64,000 bases of DNA from Methylocella silvestris (lineage in GTDB: Bacteria > Pseudomonadota > Alphaproteobacteria > Rhizobiales > Beijerinckiaceae): NCBI RefSeq assembly GCF_002891535.1, contig NZ_PDZR01000009.1, forward strand, positions 84,026-148,025, written 5' to 3'. Position numbers and translations under genes: made by a program. Below the pieces are notes generated by a model. The model saw only the letters and a program-made list of their open reading frames with translations, was not told the origin of the DNA and made no database searches. Positions 35,297 to 44,458 of the stretch are shown in pieces (positions within the stretch are counted from its first letter, which is position 1; the number at the start of each line of letters is the position of its first letter).

Positions 35297-35776
35297 TCAG
35301 CCTCCCTGCTTTACGGCGCCGGCGTCATTGGCGGCGAGCTTGATCGCCTCGCGGATGCGGCCATAGGTGCCGCAGCGGCAGATGTTGCCTGTCATCGCGT
35401 CGTCGATATCGGAGTCCGAGGGATGCGGATTGCCGGCGAGCAGCGCCGTCGCCGACATGATCTGGCCGGACTGGCAATAGCCGCATTGCGGCGTCTCCGT
35501 CACGAGCCATGCCTTTTGGATTTTTGCTCCCGCTTCGGTCGCGCCAATCGCCTCGATGGTGGTGATCGCCGAGGCGCCGATGCTGTCGATCGGCGTGATG
35601 CAGGAGCGGATCGGATTGCCGTCCTGATGCACGGTACAGGCGCCGCAGAGCGAGACGCCGCAGCCGAATTTGGTCCCCGTCAACTGGAAAATATCGCGCA
35701 ACACCCAAAGAAGCGGCGTGTCGCCATCGACGTCCGCCGTTCGTTCGTTGCCGTTGACTTTGATTGTATAGGCCAT
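35297..35776 (-). CDS. [2Fe-2S] subunit of the molybdenum hydroxylase (isoquinoline 1-oxidoreductase alpha type)
   Basis: The 159-residue protein carries the plant-type [2Fe-2S] site (GTKFGCGVSLCGACTVH, then PIRSC) and the helical second site (TPQCGYCQSGQIMSATALL ... GNICRCGTYGRI), all eight Cys present. It transfers electrons from the molybdopterin centre. It has no leader and would be co-exported with the Tat-bearing large subunit. A GGGAG six bases upstream supports ATG 35776 rather than an ATG two codons earlier or a longer frame. A strong palindrome lies about 160 bp upstream. Confidence 0.93.
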   Translation of the reverse strand: MAYTIKVNGNERTADVDGDTPLLWVLRDIFQLTGTKFGCGVSLCGACTVHQDGNPIRSCITPIDSIGASAITTIEAIGATEAGAKIQKAWLVTETPQCGYCQSGQIMSATALLAGNPHPSDSDIDDAMTGNICRCGTYGRIREAIKLAANDAGAVKQGG

Positions 35777-35937
35777 GGGCATCTCCCAAAATGTCAGTGA
35801 TTGCGCATCGCAGCGCTTATCGCGATCTTCGGCGCGATCGGAGCCTGGGTAGGGGCGATAACGCGCGCGGCGCCCGGCCATGCGCCGGGGCGCGACGCAG
35901 CAACGCGAAGGCGGACGCGCCATCTGCGCCGCTTTCG

Positions 35938-35965
35938 CTAGCTTTCATTATGATAGCTAGTTTTT
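35938..35965. promoter_or_regulatory. 23-bp palindrome, candidate operator of the molybdenum hydroxylase operon
   Basis: CTAGCT-T-TCAT-T-ATGA-T-AGCTAG is symmetric about base 35949 except for one T/T mismatch, and is followed by TTTTT. The 320-bp gap from the small subunit to the next gene holds no ORF of note, so the palindrome stands out. It suits binding of a dimeric MarR/HxlR/TetR-type regulator; a plus-strand terminator is the alternative. Confidence 0.5.
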
Positions 35966-36096
35966 GCGGCTGCGCAAATGAGACGCACCGCGGCGAGGTT
36001 CACAATTTCGCCAGACGGACGGGACGGCGAAGCGACGCCAAAAAGCATCCTTCGACACGCTGCGTCCGCGGCTCCTCGGGCTGCAGGCGGCGTCTG

Positions 36097-36393
36097 TCAG
36101 CGAAAATGAACGCCGTCGCAGCGACCGTCCTCGGTCTTGAAATAAATCGGATCGCAGGGGCTGTAATCGGCCGCGCACATCTTGACGCAGGTGCGCGCCG
36201 GCGCGGAGGCCTCGGCCTCCTCTTCCCAATCCTGCGGATCGTCCGCGGCCGGCGGCATCGGCACGACATCGGGCTCGCCCGGCGTTCCCATGAACTGGAC
36301 GAAGACAATGGGGGCGTTCACGCCCTCGGCCCGCACCTCGAAAGAGGCGGCGGAGGCGACAAGGAGAAGGCTCAAAGACAGTCGACGCAGCAT
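36097..36393 (-). CDS. Small secreted protein with four-plus Cys
   Basis: A 98-residue protein with a clear signal peptide (MLRRLSLSLLLVASAASFEV then RAEG). The mature part has a VPMPPAADDPQDWEEE acidic linker and ends in a Cys cluster (TCVKMCAADYSPCDP ... DGRCDGVHF). A GGAGAG seven bases upstream supports ATG 36393. I do not recognise a family; it may be a periplasmic metal- or redox-linked protein. It lies 88 bp from the RND permease stop, upstream of no obvious partner. Confidence 0.65.
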   Translation of the reverse strand: MLRRLSLSLLLVASAASFEVRAEGVNAPIVFVQFMGTPGEPDVVPMPPAADDPQDWEEEAEASAPARTCVKMCAADYSPCDPIYFKTEDGRCDGVHFR

Positions 36394-36481
36394 GCCATGT
36401 CTCTCCACGGGGCTGCGAAAGCGCTAACCCCGGATTGTGACAAGGTCAATGCAGATCGCCGCCGGCGTTGGGCTACGCCTG

Positions 36482-39400
36482 TCAACTTCTCGCCGGCTCT
36501 TTCGCCTCTGCCGCCTTGTGTTCGTCGCCGCGTCCGCCTAGTTCGGCGCCCGGCGGCGGCGTCTTCTTGCCGCGCAAACGTTCGAGCCGTTGCGAGATTC
36601 CGCGCACCACGACATAGAAAGTCGGAGTGAACAGAAGGCCGAACATCGTCACCCCGAGCATGCCGGCGAACACCGCCGTGCCGAGCGACTGGCGCATTTC
36701 AGCGCCGGCGCCTTCCGCCCGGGCGAGCGGCAGGACGCCGAAGATGAAGGCGAAAGAGGTCATCAGGATGGGCCGCAACCGCGTCCGCGCCGCCGACACC
36801 GCCGCATCGAAGCGGGTCTGGCCCTCCTCTTCCGCCTGCTTGGCGAATTCAACGATCAAAATCGCGTTCTTGGCGGCAAGGCCGACCAGCACCACAAGCC
36901 CGATGTCGACCAGAATATTGCGGTCGAAATCGCGCCAGGTGACGCCAACCATAGCCGCCAGAATACACATCGGCACGATCAGAATGACCGCGAAGGGCAA
37001 AGCCCAGCTTTCGTAAAGCGCGGCGAGCAGCAAGAAGACGAAGACGACGGCAAGGCCAAAGGCCAGAACCGCTGTATTGCCTGCGAGTTTTTCCTGCAGC
37101 GCGATTTCGGTCCATTCAAAGCCAAAGCCCTGCGGCAAGGTCTGTTTGGCGAGCGTCTCGATCGCCGCGATGCCCTGCCCGGACGAGAAGCCGCGCGCGA
37201 GCGCAACCTGCACCTCGGCCGCGGGATAGAGGTTATAGCGGGTGACACGAAACGGGCCGGTCGCGTCGTTCAGCGAGGCGACCGAGCCGATCGGCACCAT
37301 ATCGCCATTGGCGTTGCGCGTTTTCAGGTTGGCGACGTCGCGCGTCGTCAGCCGGTACGGGTTATCGGCCTGCGCCGTGACCTGGTAGGTGCGCCCGAGA
37401 ATGTTGAAATCATTGATATAGGCCGAGCCCATATAGACGGAGAGCGTCTCGAACACGCGCGAGATCGGCACGCCAAGCAGCTCAGCCTTGGTGCGATCGA
37501 TATCGGCGTAGATCTGCGGCGTCTTGGTGTTGAACAAAGTGAAGGCCTGGACGAATCCCGGATTTTGATGGATCGCCCCGACGAGGCCCCAGGTCGCGCC
37601 CTCGAGCGCCGGCAGGCCGCGGCCGGACCGGTCCTGCACATAACCCTTGAGGCCGCCGCCGGTGCCGATGCCCGGAACCGAGGGCGGCTCGAGCACGAAG
37701 GCGAAGGCGTCGGTGATGACCGCAATGTGCTGGCGCACGTCGGCCAGAATTTTGGGGGCCGTGAGCCCCGCCGGGACTCGATCCTTGAACGGTTTCAGAG
37801 CAACGAAAATAACGCCGGTGTTGGTGGCGTTGGTGAAGGTCGCGCCGTCGAAGCCGGCAAAGACCACCGCATGTTCGACGCCAGGGCGCTGAAGAATGAT
37901 GTCTGTCGCCTGCCGCAGCACCTTGTCCGTGCGGTCGAGCGAGGAGCCGGGCGGCAGCTGGAAGGCGGCGATGAGATAGCCGCGATCGAGCTGCGGTATG
38001 AGCCCGGTCGGCGTTTTGTTCAAAATGTCGAAGGCGAGGTAGATCAGCCCGGCATAGACAATCAGCACGACGAAGCTGATTCGGACGAGCCGCGCGGTCA
38101 GCGCCCCGTAGCCGGCGCTGAGCCTTTCAAAGACCCAGTTGAAGCCGGCGAAGAACCAGCGCAGCGGCGTCGCCAGGCGATAGACCAAACCGGATTTTTT
38201 CGCGTTGTGATTGCGTTTGAGCAGAATAGCGGCCAGCGCCGGCGACAGGGTCAGCGACACGAAAGCCGAGATGACCGTCGCGCTGGCGATGGTGATCGCG
38301 AACTGCTTGTAGAAAGCGCCTTGCAGACCGGTGATGAATGCGGTCGGGATGAACACCGCGCAGAGGACGAGGGCGATGGCGAGAAGCGCGCCGCCCACCT
38401 CGTCCATGGTTTTGTGCGCGGCCTCTTTTGGATCGGCGCCATGTTCGAGATAGCGCTCGACATTCTCAACGACGACGATGGCGTCGTCGACGACGATGCC
38501 GATCGCGAGCACGAGGCCGAACAGGGACAGCGTGTTGAAGGTGAGGCCGACCCCGCTCATGAACAGGAAGCAGCCGATCAGCGACACCGGAATGGCGATG
38601 ACGGGGATGATCGCCGCGCGCCATGTCTGCAAAAAGACGATGACGACGAGCACGACGAGGGCGATCGCCTCATAGAGCGTATGGACGACCTCATCGACCG
38701 ACTGCTGGATAAATTCGGTCGGATTATAGACAACCGTATAGTCAATGCCCGGCGGAAAATCCTTCTTCGCCGTCTCCATTGCGGCGAGCACCGAGGCCGC
38801 GGTCGCGAGCGCGTTCGAACCTGGGCGCTGGTACATGACCATCGCGGTCGCGACGTCGCGGTCGAGATAGGCGTTGACGGTATAATCCTGCGCGCCGAGC
38901 TCGACGCGGCCGATGTCGCGGATGCGAATATAGCCATCCGCGTCGGACCTCACGACAATGTCCTCGAACTGGGCCGGATCGGTCAGGCGCCCGAGGGTCT
39001 GCACAGACAGCTGGAAGGCGCCCGGCGAGGAGACGGGCGGCTGGTTGATGGCGCCCGCCGCGACCTGAAGATTGGCGGCCTGCAACGCGGCGACGACCTC
39101 GCCGGCGGTCAGGCCGCGCGCCGCGACTTTCGCGGGATCGAGCCAGATGCGCATGGCGTAATCGCGCGCGCCGAAAATATCGACGCGGCCGACGCCGTCG
39201 ACGCGCGCCAGCGCATCCTTGAGGTAAAGCGTCGCATAGTTCGAAATATATTGCTGGCTGCGCGAACCGTCGGGCGAGATCAGATGCACGACCATCATCA
39301 GGTCGGGCGAGGCTTTCTGCACGGTCACGCCCTGCCGGGTCACAGGCTCGGGCAGCCTTGGCGTTGCGATGGCGACGCGGTTCTGCACAAGCACCTGCGC

Positions 39401-39712
39401 CTGATCGACATTGGTGCCGGGCTTGAACGTCACATTGATCGAGAGTCTGCCGTCGCCGGTCGATTGCGAGGTGATGTAGAGCATGTCGTCAACGCCGTTG
39501 ACCTGCTGCTCGATCGGCGTCGCTACGGTCGCCGCGATGACTTCGGCGGAGGCGCCGGGATAGGTCGTCGTGATGTTGACCGTCGGCGGCGCAATCTCCG
39601 GATATTCGGAGACGGGCAGCGATCTTTGCGCGATGGCGCCGGCGATCGTCAGAATGATCGACAAAACCGCGGCGAAGATCGGACGGTCGATGAAGAAATG
39701 AGAAAATCGCAT
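36482..39712 (-). CDS. AcrB/MexB-type RND multidrug efflux permease (HAE1)
   Basis: The 1076-residue permease starts MRFSHFFIDRPIFAAVLSII, the usual HAE1 opening. It has the porter landmark SEYPEIAPPTVNITTTYPGA, the proton-relay Asp pair in LAIGIVVDDAIVVVENVER and a second-half hairpin with LQEKLAGNTAVLAFGLAVVF. It belongs to the classical drug and solvent exporters. It follows its adaptor gene on the same strand after 131 bp, in the acrA-acrB order. No outer-membrane factor and no linked regulator are present. The C-terminal 30 residues are charged and disordered. Confidence 0.93.
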   Translation of the reverse strand: MRFSHFFIDRPIFAAVLSIILTIAGAIAQRSLPVSEYPEIAPPTVNITTTYPGASAEVIAATVATPIEQQVNGVDDMLYITSQSTGDGRLSINVTFKPGTNVDQAQVLVQNRVAIATPRLPEPVTRQGVTVQKASPDLMMVVHLISPDGSRSQQYISNYATLYLKDALARVDGVGRVDIFGARDYAMRIWLDPAKVAARGLTAGEVVAALQAANLQVAAGAINQPPVSSPGAFQLSVQTLGRLTDPAQFEDIVVRSDADGYIRIRDIGRVELGAQDYTVNAYLDRDVATAMVMYQRPGSNALATAASVLAAMETAKKDFPPGIDYTVVYNPTEFIQQSVDEVVHTLYEAIALVVLVVIVFLQTWRAAIIPVIAIPVSLIGCFLFMSGVGLTFNTLSLFGLVLAIGIVVDDAIVVVENVERYLEHGADPKEAAHKTMDEVGGALLAIALVLCAVFIPTAFITGLQGAFYKQFAITIASATVISAFVSLTLSPALAAILLKRNHNAKKSGLVYRLATPLRWFFAGFNWVFERLSAGYGALTARLVRISFVVLIVYAGLIYLAFDILNKTPTGLIPQLDRGYLIAAFQLPPGSSLDRTDKVLRQATDIILQRPGVEHAVVFAGFDGATFTNATNTGVIFVALKPFKDRVPAGLTAPKILADVRQHIAVITDAFAFVLEPPSVPGIGTGGGLKGYVQDRSGRGLPALEGATWGLVGAIHQNPGFVQAFTLFNTKTPQIYADIDRTKAELLGVPISRVFETLSVYMGSAYINDFNILGRTYQVTAQADNPYRLTTRDVANLKTRNANGDMVPIGSVASLNDATGPFRVTRYNLYPAAEVQVALARGFSSGQGIAAIETLAKQTLPQGFGFEWTEIALQEKLAGNTAVLAFGLAVVFVFLLLAALYESWALPFAVILIVPMCILAAMVGVTWRDFDRNILVDIGLVVLVGLAAKNAILIVEFAKQAEEEGQTRFDAAVSAARTRLRPILMTSFAFIFGVLPLARAEGAGAEMRQSLGTAVFAGMLGVTMFGLLFTPTFYVVVRGISQRLERLRGKKTPPPGAELGGRGDEHKAAEAKEPARS

Positions 39713-39843
39713 GCTCGTCCTTAACCGGCGACGCCGCAGCGCTGGCGCGCGCTGTCCTGCCCCACGGCGGCGTTATGTGCGTTCATCGTTGCAAGCGGAC
39801 GGCTGAAAGCCCGCTCATCGCGTTGCGCGTTTGACCGCGCGCG

Positions 39844-41025
39844 TCAATTCGAGGCGACAGGAAAGGCGATCTCGCCTGTCTTGGGGACGACCACCGCGCC
39901 CGGCCGCACGAAGGGGTTGGCGATGCCGGCGATGATAATGCGATCGTCCGGTTTTAGCCCGGCGAGCACGACGCGAAGCCCTTCATGCATGGCGCCGAGC
40001 GTCACCGTTTTCGGGACCACCTTGTTGTCCGGACCGACCGTCATGACGATCTTGCTCGCCTGGTCCGAGACGATGGTTGCGTCGGGGATCAGCAACGCAT
40101 TGATGTTGCCGCCAAAAAGACGCAGGCGGCCAAACGTGCCGGGCAGGAGAAACAGGTCCTTGTTCTCAAACACGGCGCGGCCGCGGATGGTGCCGGCGCG
40201 CGAATTCAGCTGATTGTCGACAAAATCCATGACGCCGGCGTGGCTGTGCGTCCAGTCGGTTTCATCGCCGAGGCGGACCATCACGGGGTTCTTGAATTCG
40301 CGCGAGGACGGCCGCTCCTTTGCCGTGGCAAGACGCGCATAGCGAATATAATCGGCCTCGGAGGCGTCGAACACGAAATGGATCGGATCCAGCGTGACGA
40401 TGGTGGTCAGCAATGTTGTCGCCCCGGTCTGGCCGCCCTGCACCAGATTGCCGACGTCGACCTTGTGATCCGAGACGCGTCCGGGGATCGGCGCGCGCAC
40501 CTGCGTCCATTCCAGATTGAGCCTTGCGTTGCGCAGCGCGGCCTCGGCGCTGAGCTGCTGCGCCTTGGCGATGTCGAGCGCGGATTTTCTCTGATCGACG
40601 TCGCGCGAGGTAATCGCACGGCTCTCGACAAGCTGCTGCGCCCGAATAACGTCATTGGCTGCGACCTCGACCTGGGCCTTCGCCTTGGCGACGTCCGCCT
40701 GGGCGCTGTCGACGGCGATCTGATAGGGGCGCGGATCGATCACGAACAAAAGATCGCCGGTATTGACGATCTGGCCGTCAACGAAATTGATGGTGTCGAC
40801 CGCGCCGGAAACGCGCGGACGCACCTCGACCTGCTGCAGCGGCTCGAACCGTCCGGTATATTCGTCCCAGCGCGGCACTGACTTTGCGAGCGGATTGGCG
40901 ACGGTGACTTCCGGCGGCGGCGGCCCTTCCGCAGCCTGCGCGCCAAAGGCGCCAAACCCGCCAAGGGTTATGCTGAAGATAAGCATAAGCCGCGCGAGCG
41001 GCCTTGCCGGAGCAAAAGATCCCAT
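39844..41025 (-). CDS. AcrA/MexE-type RND periplasmic adaptor
   Basis: The 393-residue adaptor has a signal peptide (ARPLARLMLIFSITLGGFGA then AQAAEG, no Cys at the cleavage site, so not a lipoprotein). It shows the MFP order: WDEYTGRFEPLQQVEVRPRV lipoyl half, an Ala/Gln coiled coil, LNLEWTQVRAPIPGRVSDHK second half, beta-barrel and membrane-proximal domain. It pairs with the downstream HAE1 permease. GGAG eight bases upstream supports ATG 41025; a 46-residue upstream extension was rejected. Pairs close to it act in multidrug export. Confidence 0.92.
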   Translation of the reverse strand: MGSFAPARPLARLMLIFSITLGGFGAFGAQAAEGPPPPEVTVANPLAKSVPRWDEYTGRFEPLQQVEVRPRVSGAVDTINFVDGQIVNTGDLLFVIDPRPYQIAVDSAQADVAKAKAQVEVAANDVIRAQQLVESRAITSRDVDQRKSALDIAKAQQLSAEAALRNARLNLEWTQVRAPIPGRVSDHKVDVGNLVQGGQTGATTLLTTIVTLDPIHFVFDASEADYIRYARLATAKERPSSREFKNPVMVRLGDETDWTHSHAGVMDFVDNQLNSRAGTIRGRAVFENKDLFLLPGTFGRLRLFGGNINALLIPDATIVSDQASKIVMTVGPDNKVVPKTVTLGAMHEGLRVVLAGLKPDDRIIIAGIANPFVRPGAVVVPKTGEIAFPVASN

Positions 41026-41168
41026 CAATCCAACTCCATGAGCCGTGTCCGGGCGGCGCGAGCCTTGCCGCCCGCAACGACTGACGCGCGATCCCGCGTC
41101 CGTAGGGACGCAATCTTGCCGCCCCTCAAATCGCAAACTTGATTGCAAAATGCAAGTCACCATCCGCG

Positions 41169-41405
41169 GGACGCGAACGCATTCCCGAGCGCTCGGTCCA
41201 CGCCAATGACGTCCGCGCCTTCGGCAGGCTGACCGCCGCCTATGATATCACGCGCTATGCCAGCGCCAAGCTGTTCTGGGAAATCGGCAGGAAGACGGCG
41301 GCGCTGACGCGCTTTTTGACATCGCCGGCGGCCGCGGCGGCGGCGGCGCCGAACGCGACTTGCGCGGCCTTGCGCTGAAACGCGACGCCGGCGGGAACTC
41401 CATCC
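41169..41405 (+). pseudogene. Frameshifted catalase remnant
   Basis: The gap between the RND adaptor and the BatD-like gene encodes part of the catalase core on the plus strand: GRERIPERSVHA (with the catalytic His), then AFGRLTAAYDITRYASAKLF and WEIGRKTAALTRFLTS. After a GC-rich GCG repeat near 41335 the frame changes, and the match goes on in the next frame as AERDLRGLALKRDAGGNS, where intact catalases have ADTERDLRGFALKFYTEEGN. Both the N-terminal arm and everything after about residue 130 are missing. It is a decayed fragment that cannot give an active enzyme. Confidence 0.8.
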
Positions 41406-41419
41406 GGTCGAAAGGCGCT

Positions 41420-42718
41420 CTAACCGTCCAACGGAGCAAGCGCATTTTGGCGTGGCGGCGGGATCGCCGCCTGCCGCCAGCGGACGCCGATCTCCCTTGC
41501 CAGTCGGGGCAGATTCGGCGCGTCCCCCGCGCCGCCTTCCGGCCCGAACAGCAGCGCGTCGACCGCCGCGATCTGCCGCGCGATCGCCGGCTCGCACGCG
41601 GCGCGGCGCCAGCGCGCGCCGTCGAGCCGCGACAAAGCAAGGCTCGCCGCGCGGAACGCCGAAAAATCGCCGGCCCGGGCGGCGCGGCGCATCTCGCGCA
41701 GCCGTTTGCGCGCCGGGCCAAATGACTGCGACAATAATTCGCGCCACGAGGCGGACGTCAGGATGAAAAAGGCGAGAGCGGCCGTCCAGACAAAACTCGC
41801 CGCCCCGGCGACGAACAGCCAGGACGAAAGCATCGGGCCTTTTTCCGGCGCCGCGGCGCGCGTCAGGGCGGTCGGATCGATGAAGGCGACCGTCTGCGCC
41901 GGGATCGCCGCGTCGCGCATCTTGCGCTCGCCGACGTCGAACCAGGGGATGTGAACCGCCGGCATTTTTGCGGGATCGCTCGAGATCGGACGGACGTCAT
42001 AGCGATACACCGCCCGCGCGAGCGGACCGGCGTCGGTGGTAATCGTCGCACGCTCGGCCGGAGCGGCAAAGACGATAACGCCCGGCGCCCGCATGTTCGG
42101 CGGCGGCGGCAGACGGTCGGCGGTCAAGCCCAAAGCCTCGATCGTGACCGTGCGTCGCGACGTCTCGTTGAGGCCGAGCCGGTCGGGGCGCGGATCCCAA
42201 TGATCGGAAATCGTGACGGATTTCGCCGGCAGCCACCAGTCGCCGGGCTTGCCGAGGCCGTCATGCGCACGAACGTCGAGCGTCACCGGGCCGGATGTGA
42301 AAGCCGTCTCGGTGCGGCTGTTGTCCGGAGCGATGAGTTCGACCTTGCGCGTAAAGGGCTCGATGGCGAGCCGCCCGGCGCGGCGCGGATAGATCGCGAT
42401 TACCCGCTCGATGCCGGCCACGGTCACGCCATTGATCGTCGTTGAGACCGGCGAATCGCGGCCAAACTGCTGCCAGTCAAAATTGATGAGGTCCGGCTGC
42501 ACGATTTCATGGGCGGCGACCGGCGCGCCGATAAAGGAGCGCAGGCGCAGCAACAGCATCTCGCCGACATAGGGCGATTCTTTCGGTCCGTCGATGACGG
42601 CCTCGGTCCGATTGAGCGGTTCGGCTTTGGCTCGGGGAACAGCCACAATCAGCGTGCAGAACATCGCTGCGACCGCCGCGGCAAGCCTGCGCCGGCGAAA
42701 AAACCGCCCGTCAATCAT
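41420..42718 (-). CDS. BatD-like membrane protein (MoxR cluster)
   Basis: The 432-residue protein has a signal peptide (LAAAVAAMFCTLIVAVPRAKA) and a large periplasmic beta-rich region with several Ig-like repeats (PYVGEMLLLRLRSFIGAPVA near the start). One late membrane helix (SSWLFVAGAASFVWTAALAFF) is followed by a cytoplasmic helical tail. This matches BatD/oxygen-tolerance proteins and the size class of MxaA-like partners. It is the last gene of the seven-gene moxR operon and overlaps the TPR gene by eight bases. Its role in folding or metal loading of periplasmic proteins is inferred from related clusters. Confidence 0.75.
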   Translation of the reverse strand: MIDGRFFRRRRLAAAVAAMFCTLIVAVPRAKAEPLNRTEAVIDGPKESPYVGEMLLLRLRSFIGAPVAAHEIVQPDLINFDWQQFGRDSPVSTTINGVTVAGIERVIAIYPRRAGRLAIEPFTRKVELIAPDNSRTETAFTSGPVTLDVRAHDGLGKPGDWWLPAKSVTISDHWDPRPDRLGLNETSRRTVTIEALGLTADRLPPPPNMRAPGVIVFAAPAERATITTDAGPLARAVYRYDVRPISSDPAKMPAVHIPWFDVGERKMRDAAIPAQTVAFIDPTALTRAAAPEKGPMLSSWLFVAGAASFVWTAALAFFILTSASWRELLSQSFGPARKRLREMRRAARAGDFSAFRAASLALSRLDGARWRRAACEPAIARQIAAVDALLFGPEGGAGDAPNLPRLAREIGVRWRQAAIPPPRQNALAPLDG

Positions 42719-43532
42719 CTTCGCTTGCCTCCGGCGCTCCGGCCTTGCGCCGCGCCTGTTCCGACAGAATATGCAGTTTCAGGAACGCGCCGGGATCGTC
42801 CGGAAGGGCGTCGAGCCAGTCGCGCGTCGCAAGCACGGCATGGGATTCGAGGCGCCGCCGGGCGCGCAGATCCCGCGCCGCCATCAGCTTGGTGATGTCG
42901 ACCATGACGCCGCCGGCGCGGCCCTCGCCCTCGGCGTTGCCGGCCGAGCCGGTCGCCTTTCCGGCGCCCTCGCGCGCGGCGCCGGGATCGCCGACGCCCG
43001 TTTTCGGCGCAGAGCCGGCCCCGTCCGGCCCGGTCGATTTCGATTGAACCGTGCCGACAAGGCCGCTGCCCGTACTCGTCGCCTCGCTCAATTCCGGCGT
43101 CGCCCGCGGCGCATGGATCTGCCGTGTGGCGTCGGCGTTGGCGACGCCGCCCTTTTTCTCGCCGCCGTCTCCGCCCGCAGTCGAAAGCAGCGAGGCGACC
43201 AGCTCCCTGTTGGCGGCCGCGTCTTCGTTATCCGGGTCAAAGGAGATCGCCGCCTCATAGGCCTTGACCGCTTCGGCGTAACGGCCATCCCGCGCGAAAG
43301 CGTTGCCGCGATTATAGGCGTTTTCGGGGGTCGCGCCGAAAGCCTGCGCCGCCTCGCTCCAACGTCCGGCGGAATAGAGCGCCGTCCCCTTCCAGCTGGA
43401 ATCTTGGAAGAATTCCGCGGCGGCGGAGGGAAATCCGAGCACGAACAGGAGATGTCCGGCGACGGGACGGCCCCAAACATAGAGGCCGGCCAGCGGCGCC
43501 CCGATCAGCAAGACGAGAATGAGCTTTCTCAT
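42711..43532 (-). CDS. BatC-like TPR membrane protein
   Basis: The 273-residue protein has an N-terminal membrane helix (LILVLLIGAPLAGLYVW), one to two TPR units (PENAYNRGNAFARDGRYAEA, then VKAYEAAISFDPDNEDAAAN), a Gly/Ser/Ala-rich low-complexity linker and a helical tail. It resembles BatC/MxaK-type scaffold proteins. ATG 43532 overlaps the vWA gene stop (ATGA), which settles the start over a very long upstream frame antiparallel in style. It overlaps the batD-like gene by eight bases. Confidence 0.8.
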   Translation of the reverse strand: MRKLILVLLIGAPLAGLYVWGRPVAGHLLFVLGFPSAAAEFFQDSSWKGTALYSAGRWSEAAQAFGATPENAYNRGNAFARDGRYAEAVKAYEAAISFDPDNEDAAANRELVASLLSTAGGDGGEKKGGVANADATRQIHAPRATPELSEATSTGSGLVGTVQSKSTGPDGAGSAPKTGVGDPGAAREGAGKATGSAGNAEGEGRAGGVMVDITKLMAARDLRARRRLESHAVLATRDWLDALPDDPGAFLKLHILSEQARRKAGAPEASEDD

Positions 43533-44458
43533 CGCGCAATCCTGCGGAAAGCGAGGAGAAGCGGAAGGCAGGCGGCGAAAAGAACATAACGCCCATAGTC
43601 GCGCCAATAGAGCGAGGCGACGCTGGAGCCGCCAAGCCGGCGGATGGCGCGGCCGGCAATGGCGCTGGTCACGGGGGAAGGCGCTCCAGCGTCGGCGGCG
43701 ACGCCCGCGCCTGAGGCCGCCAATTTTGCCAACGCCGCGCGGCCCGCGGTTTGTCCGCTTTCGCCGCGGCCTTCCTGCGACGTGAACAGCGTATGCACCT
43801 TGAGCCCGGCGGCGGCGAGCGCCCGCGCTTCGCTCACGGCAGCCTCGTTGACGCCGGCGCCCGACGAGATCAGCGTCACATCGCCGGCGACGATTTTTGC
43901 GTTTGCGGCGATCCGCCGCGCCAGCGCCAGAGCGAGGTCCGGCCGCACGCCAGGATCGGGCACGGTCTCGCCGTCGAGCGCGAAGATCAGCGAGCCGGTC
44001 GCAGCTGAATCGTCGGTCATCGGCGCGGCGAGATAGGCGTCGCCCGCATAGACGATGAGTCCGGTCTGGCGCGCGGCGCCGGCCTCGAGCGCAAGATGGG
44101 CCGCCGTTGTCGCCTGCCTGAGCTGGGCGCGATCGGTCGCCTCGCCGGCGAGATCGACGAGGATCAGATTGGCGTCGAGATTGCGGAACCTGTCGGCGTC
44201 GCGGCGTTTCAGCGCCGGCCCGCTGAGCGCGAGCGCCAGAATGACAAGCGCCCAAAGAGCGGGAGCAAGATCGGATTTGCCTCCGGGCGCGAGCAGCCCC
44301 CGCCGCGCCATGGCGGAAAGAAGCGGCGGATCGACGGCGCGCTGCCACTGGCCTGGCCCGCCGCCGCCGGTCTTGATTGCGTAATAAGCCATAGCCGCGA
44401 GCGGCAAGGCGAGCAGCCACCAGGGCCGCAGCAGCGCGATAGAGCCGAAGGCGATCAA
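43529..44458 (-). CDS. BatB-like vWA protein with degenerate MIDAS
   Basis: About 309 residues with N-terminal and C-terminal membrane helices (LLRPWWLLALPLAAMAYYAI; YVLFAACLPLLLAFRRIA) around a vWA-like domain. The metal-site motif expected as DxSxS reads LVDLAGEATD, so the Ser ligands are absent, while other vWA strands remain. A TTG at 44458 overlaps the preceding stop (TTGA), which fits the coupled style of the operon; an ATG 23 codons further upstream is the alternative. It resembles MxaL/BatB partners that interact without metal. Confidence 0.75.
   Translation of the reverse strand: MIAFGSIALLRPWWLLALPLAAMAYYAIKTGGGGPGQWQRAVDPPLLSAMARRGLLAPGGKSDLAPALWALVILALALSGPALKRRDADRFRNLDANLILVDLAGEATDRAQLRQATTAAHLALEAGAARQTGLIVYAGDAYLAAPMTDDSAATGSLIFALDGETVPDPGVRPDLALALARRIAANAKIVAGDVTLISSGAGVNEAAVSEARALAAAGLKVHTLFTSQEGRGESGQTAGRAALAKLAASGAGVAADAGAPSPVTSAIAGRAIRRLGGSSVASLYWRDYGRYVLFAACLPLLLAFRRIAR

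Noticed and set aside
36590..39724. Plus-strand open frame of 1044 codons opposite the RND permease
   Set aside because: Arg/Asp/His-rich composition typical of antisense frames over membrane proteins; no family features.
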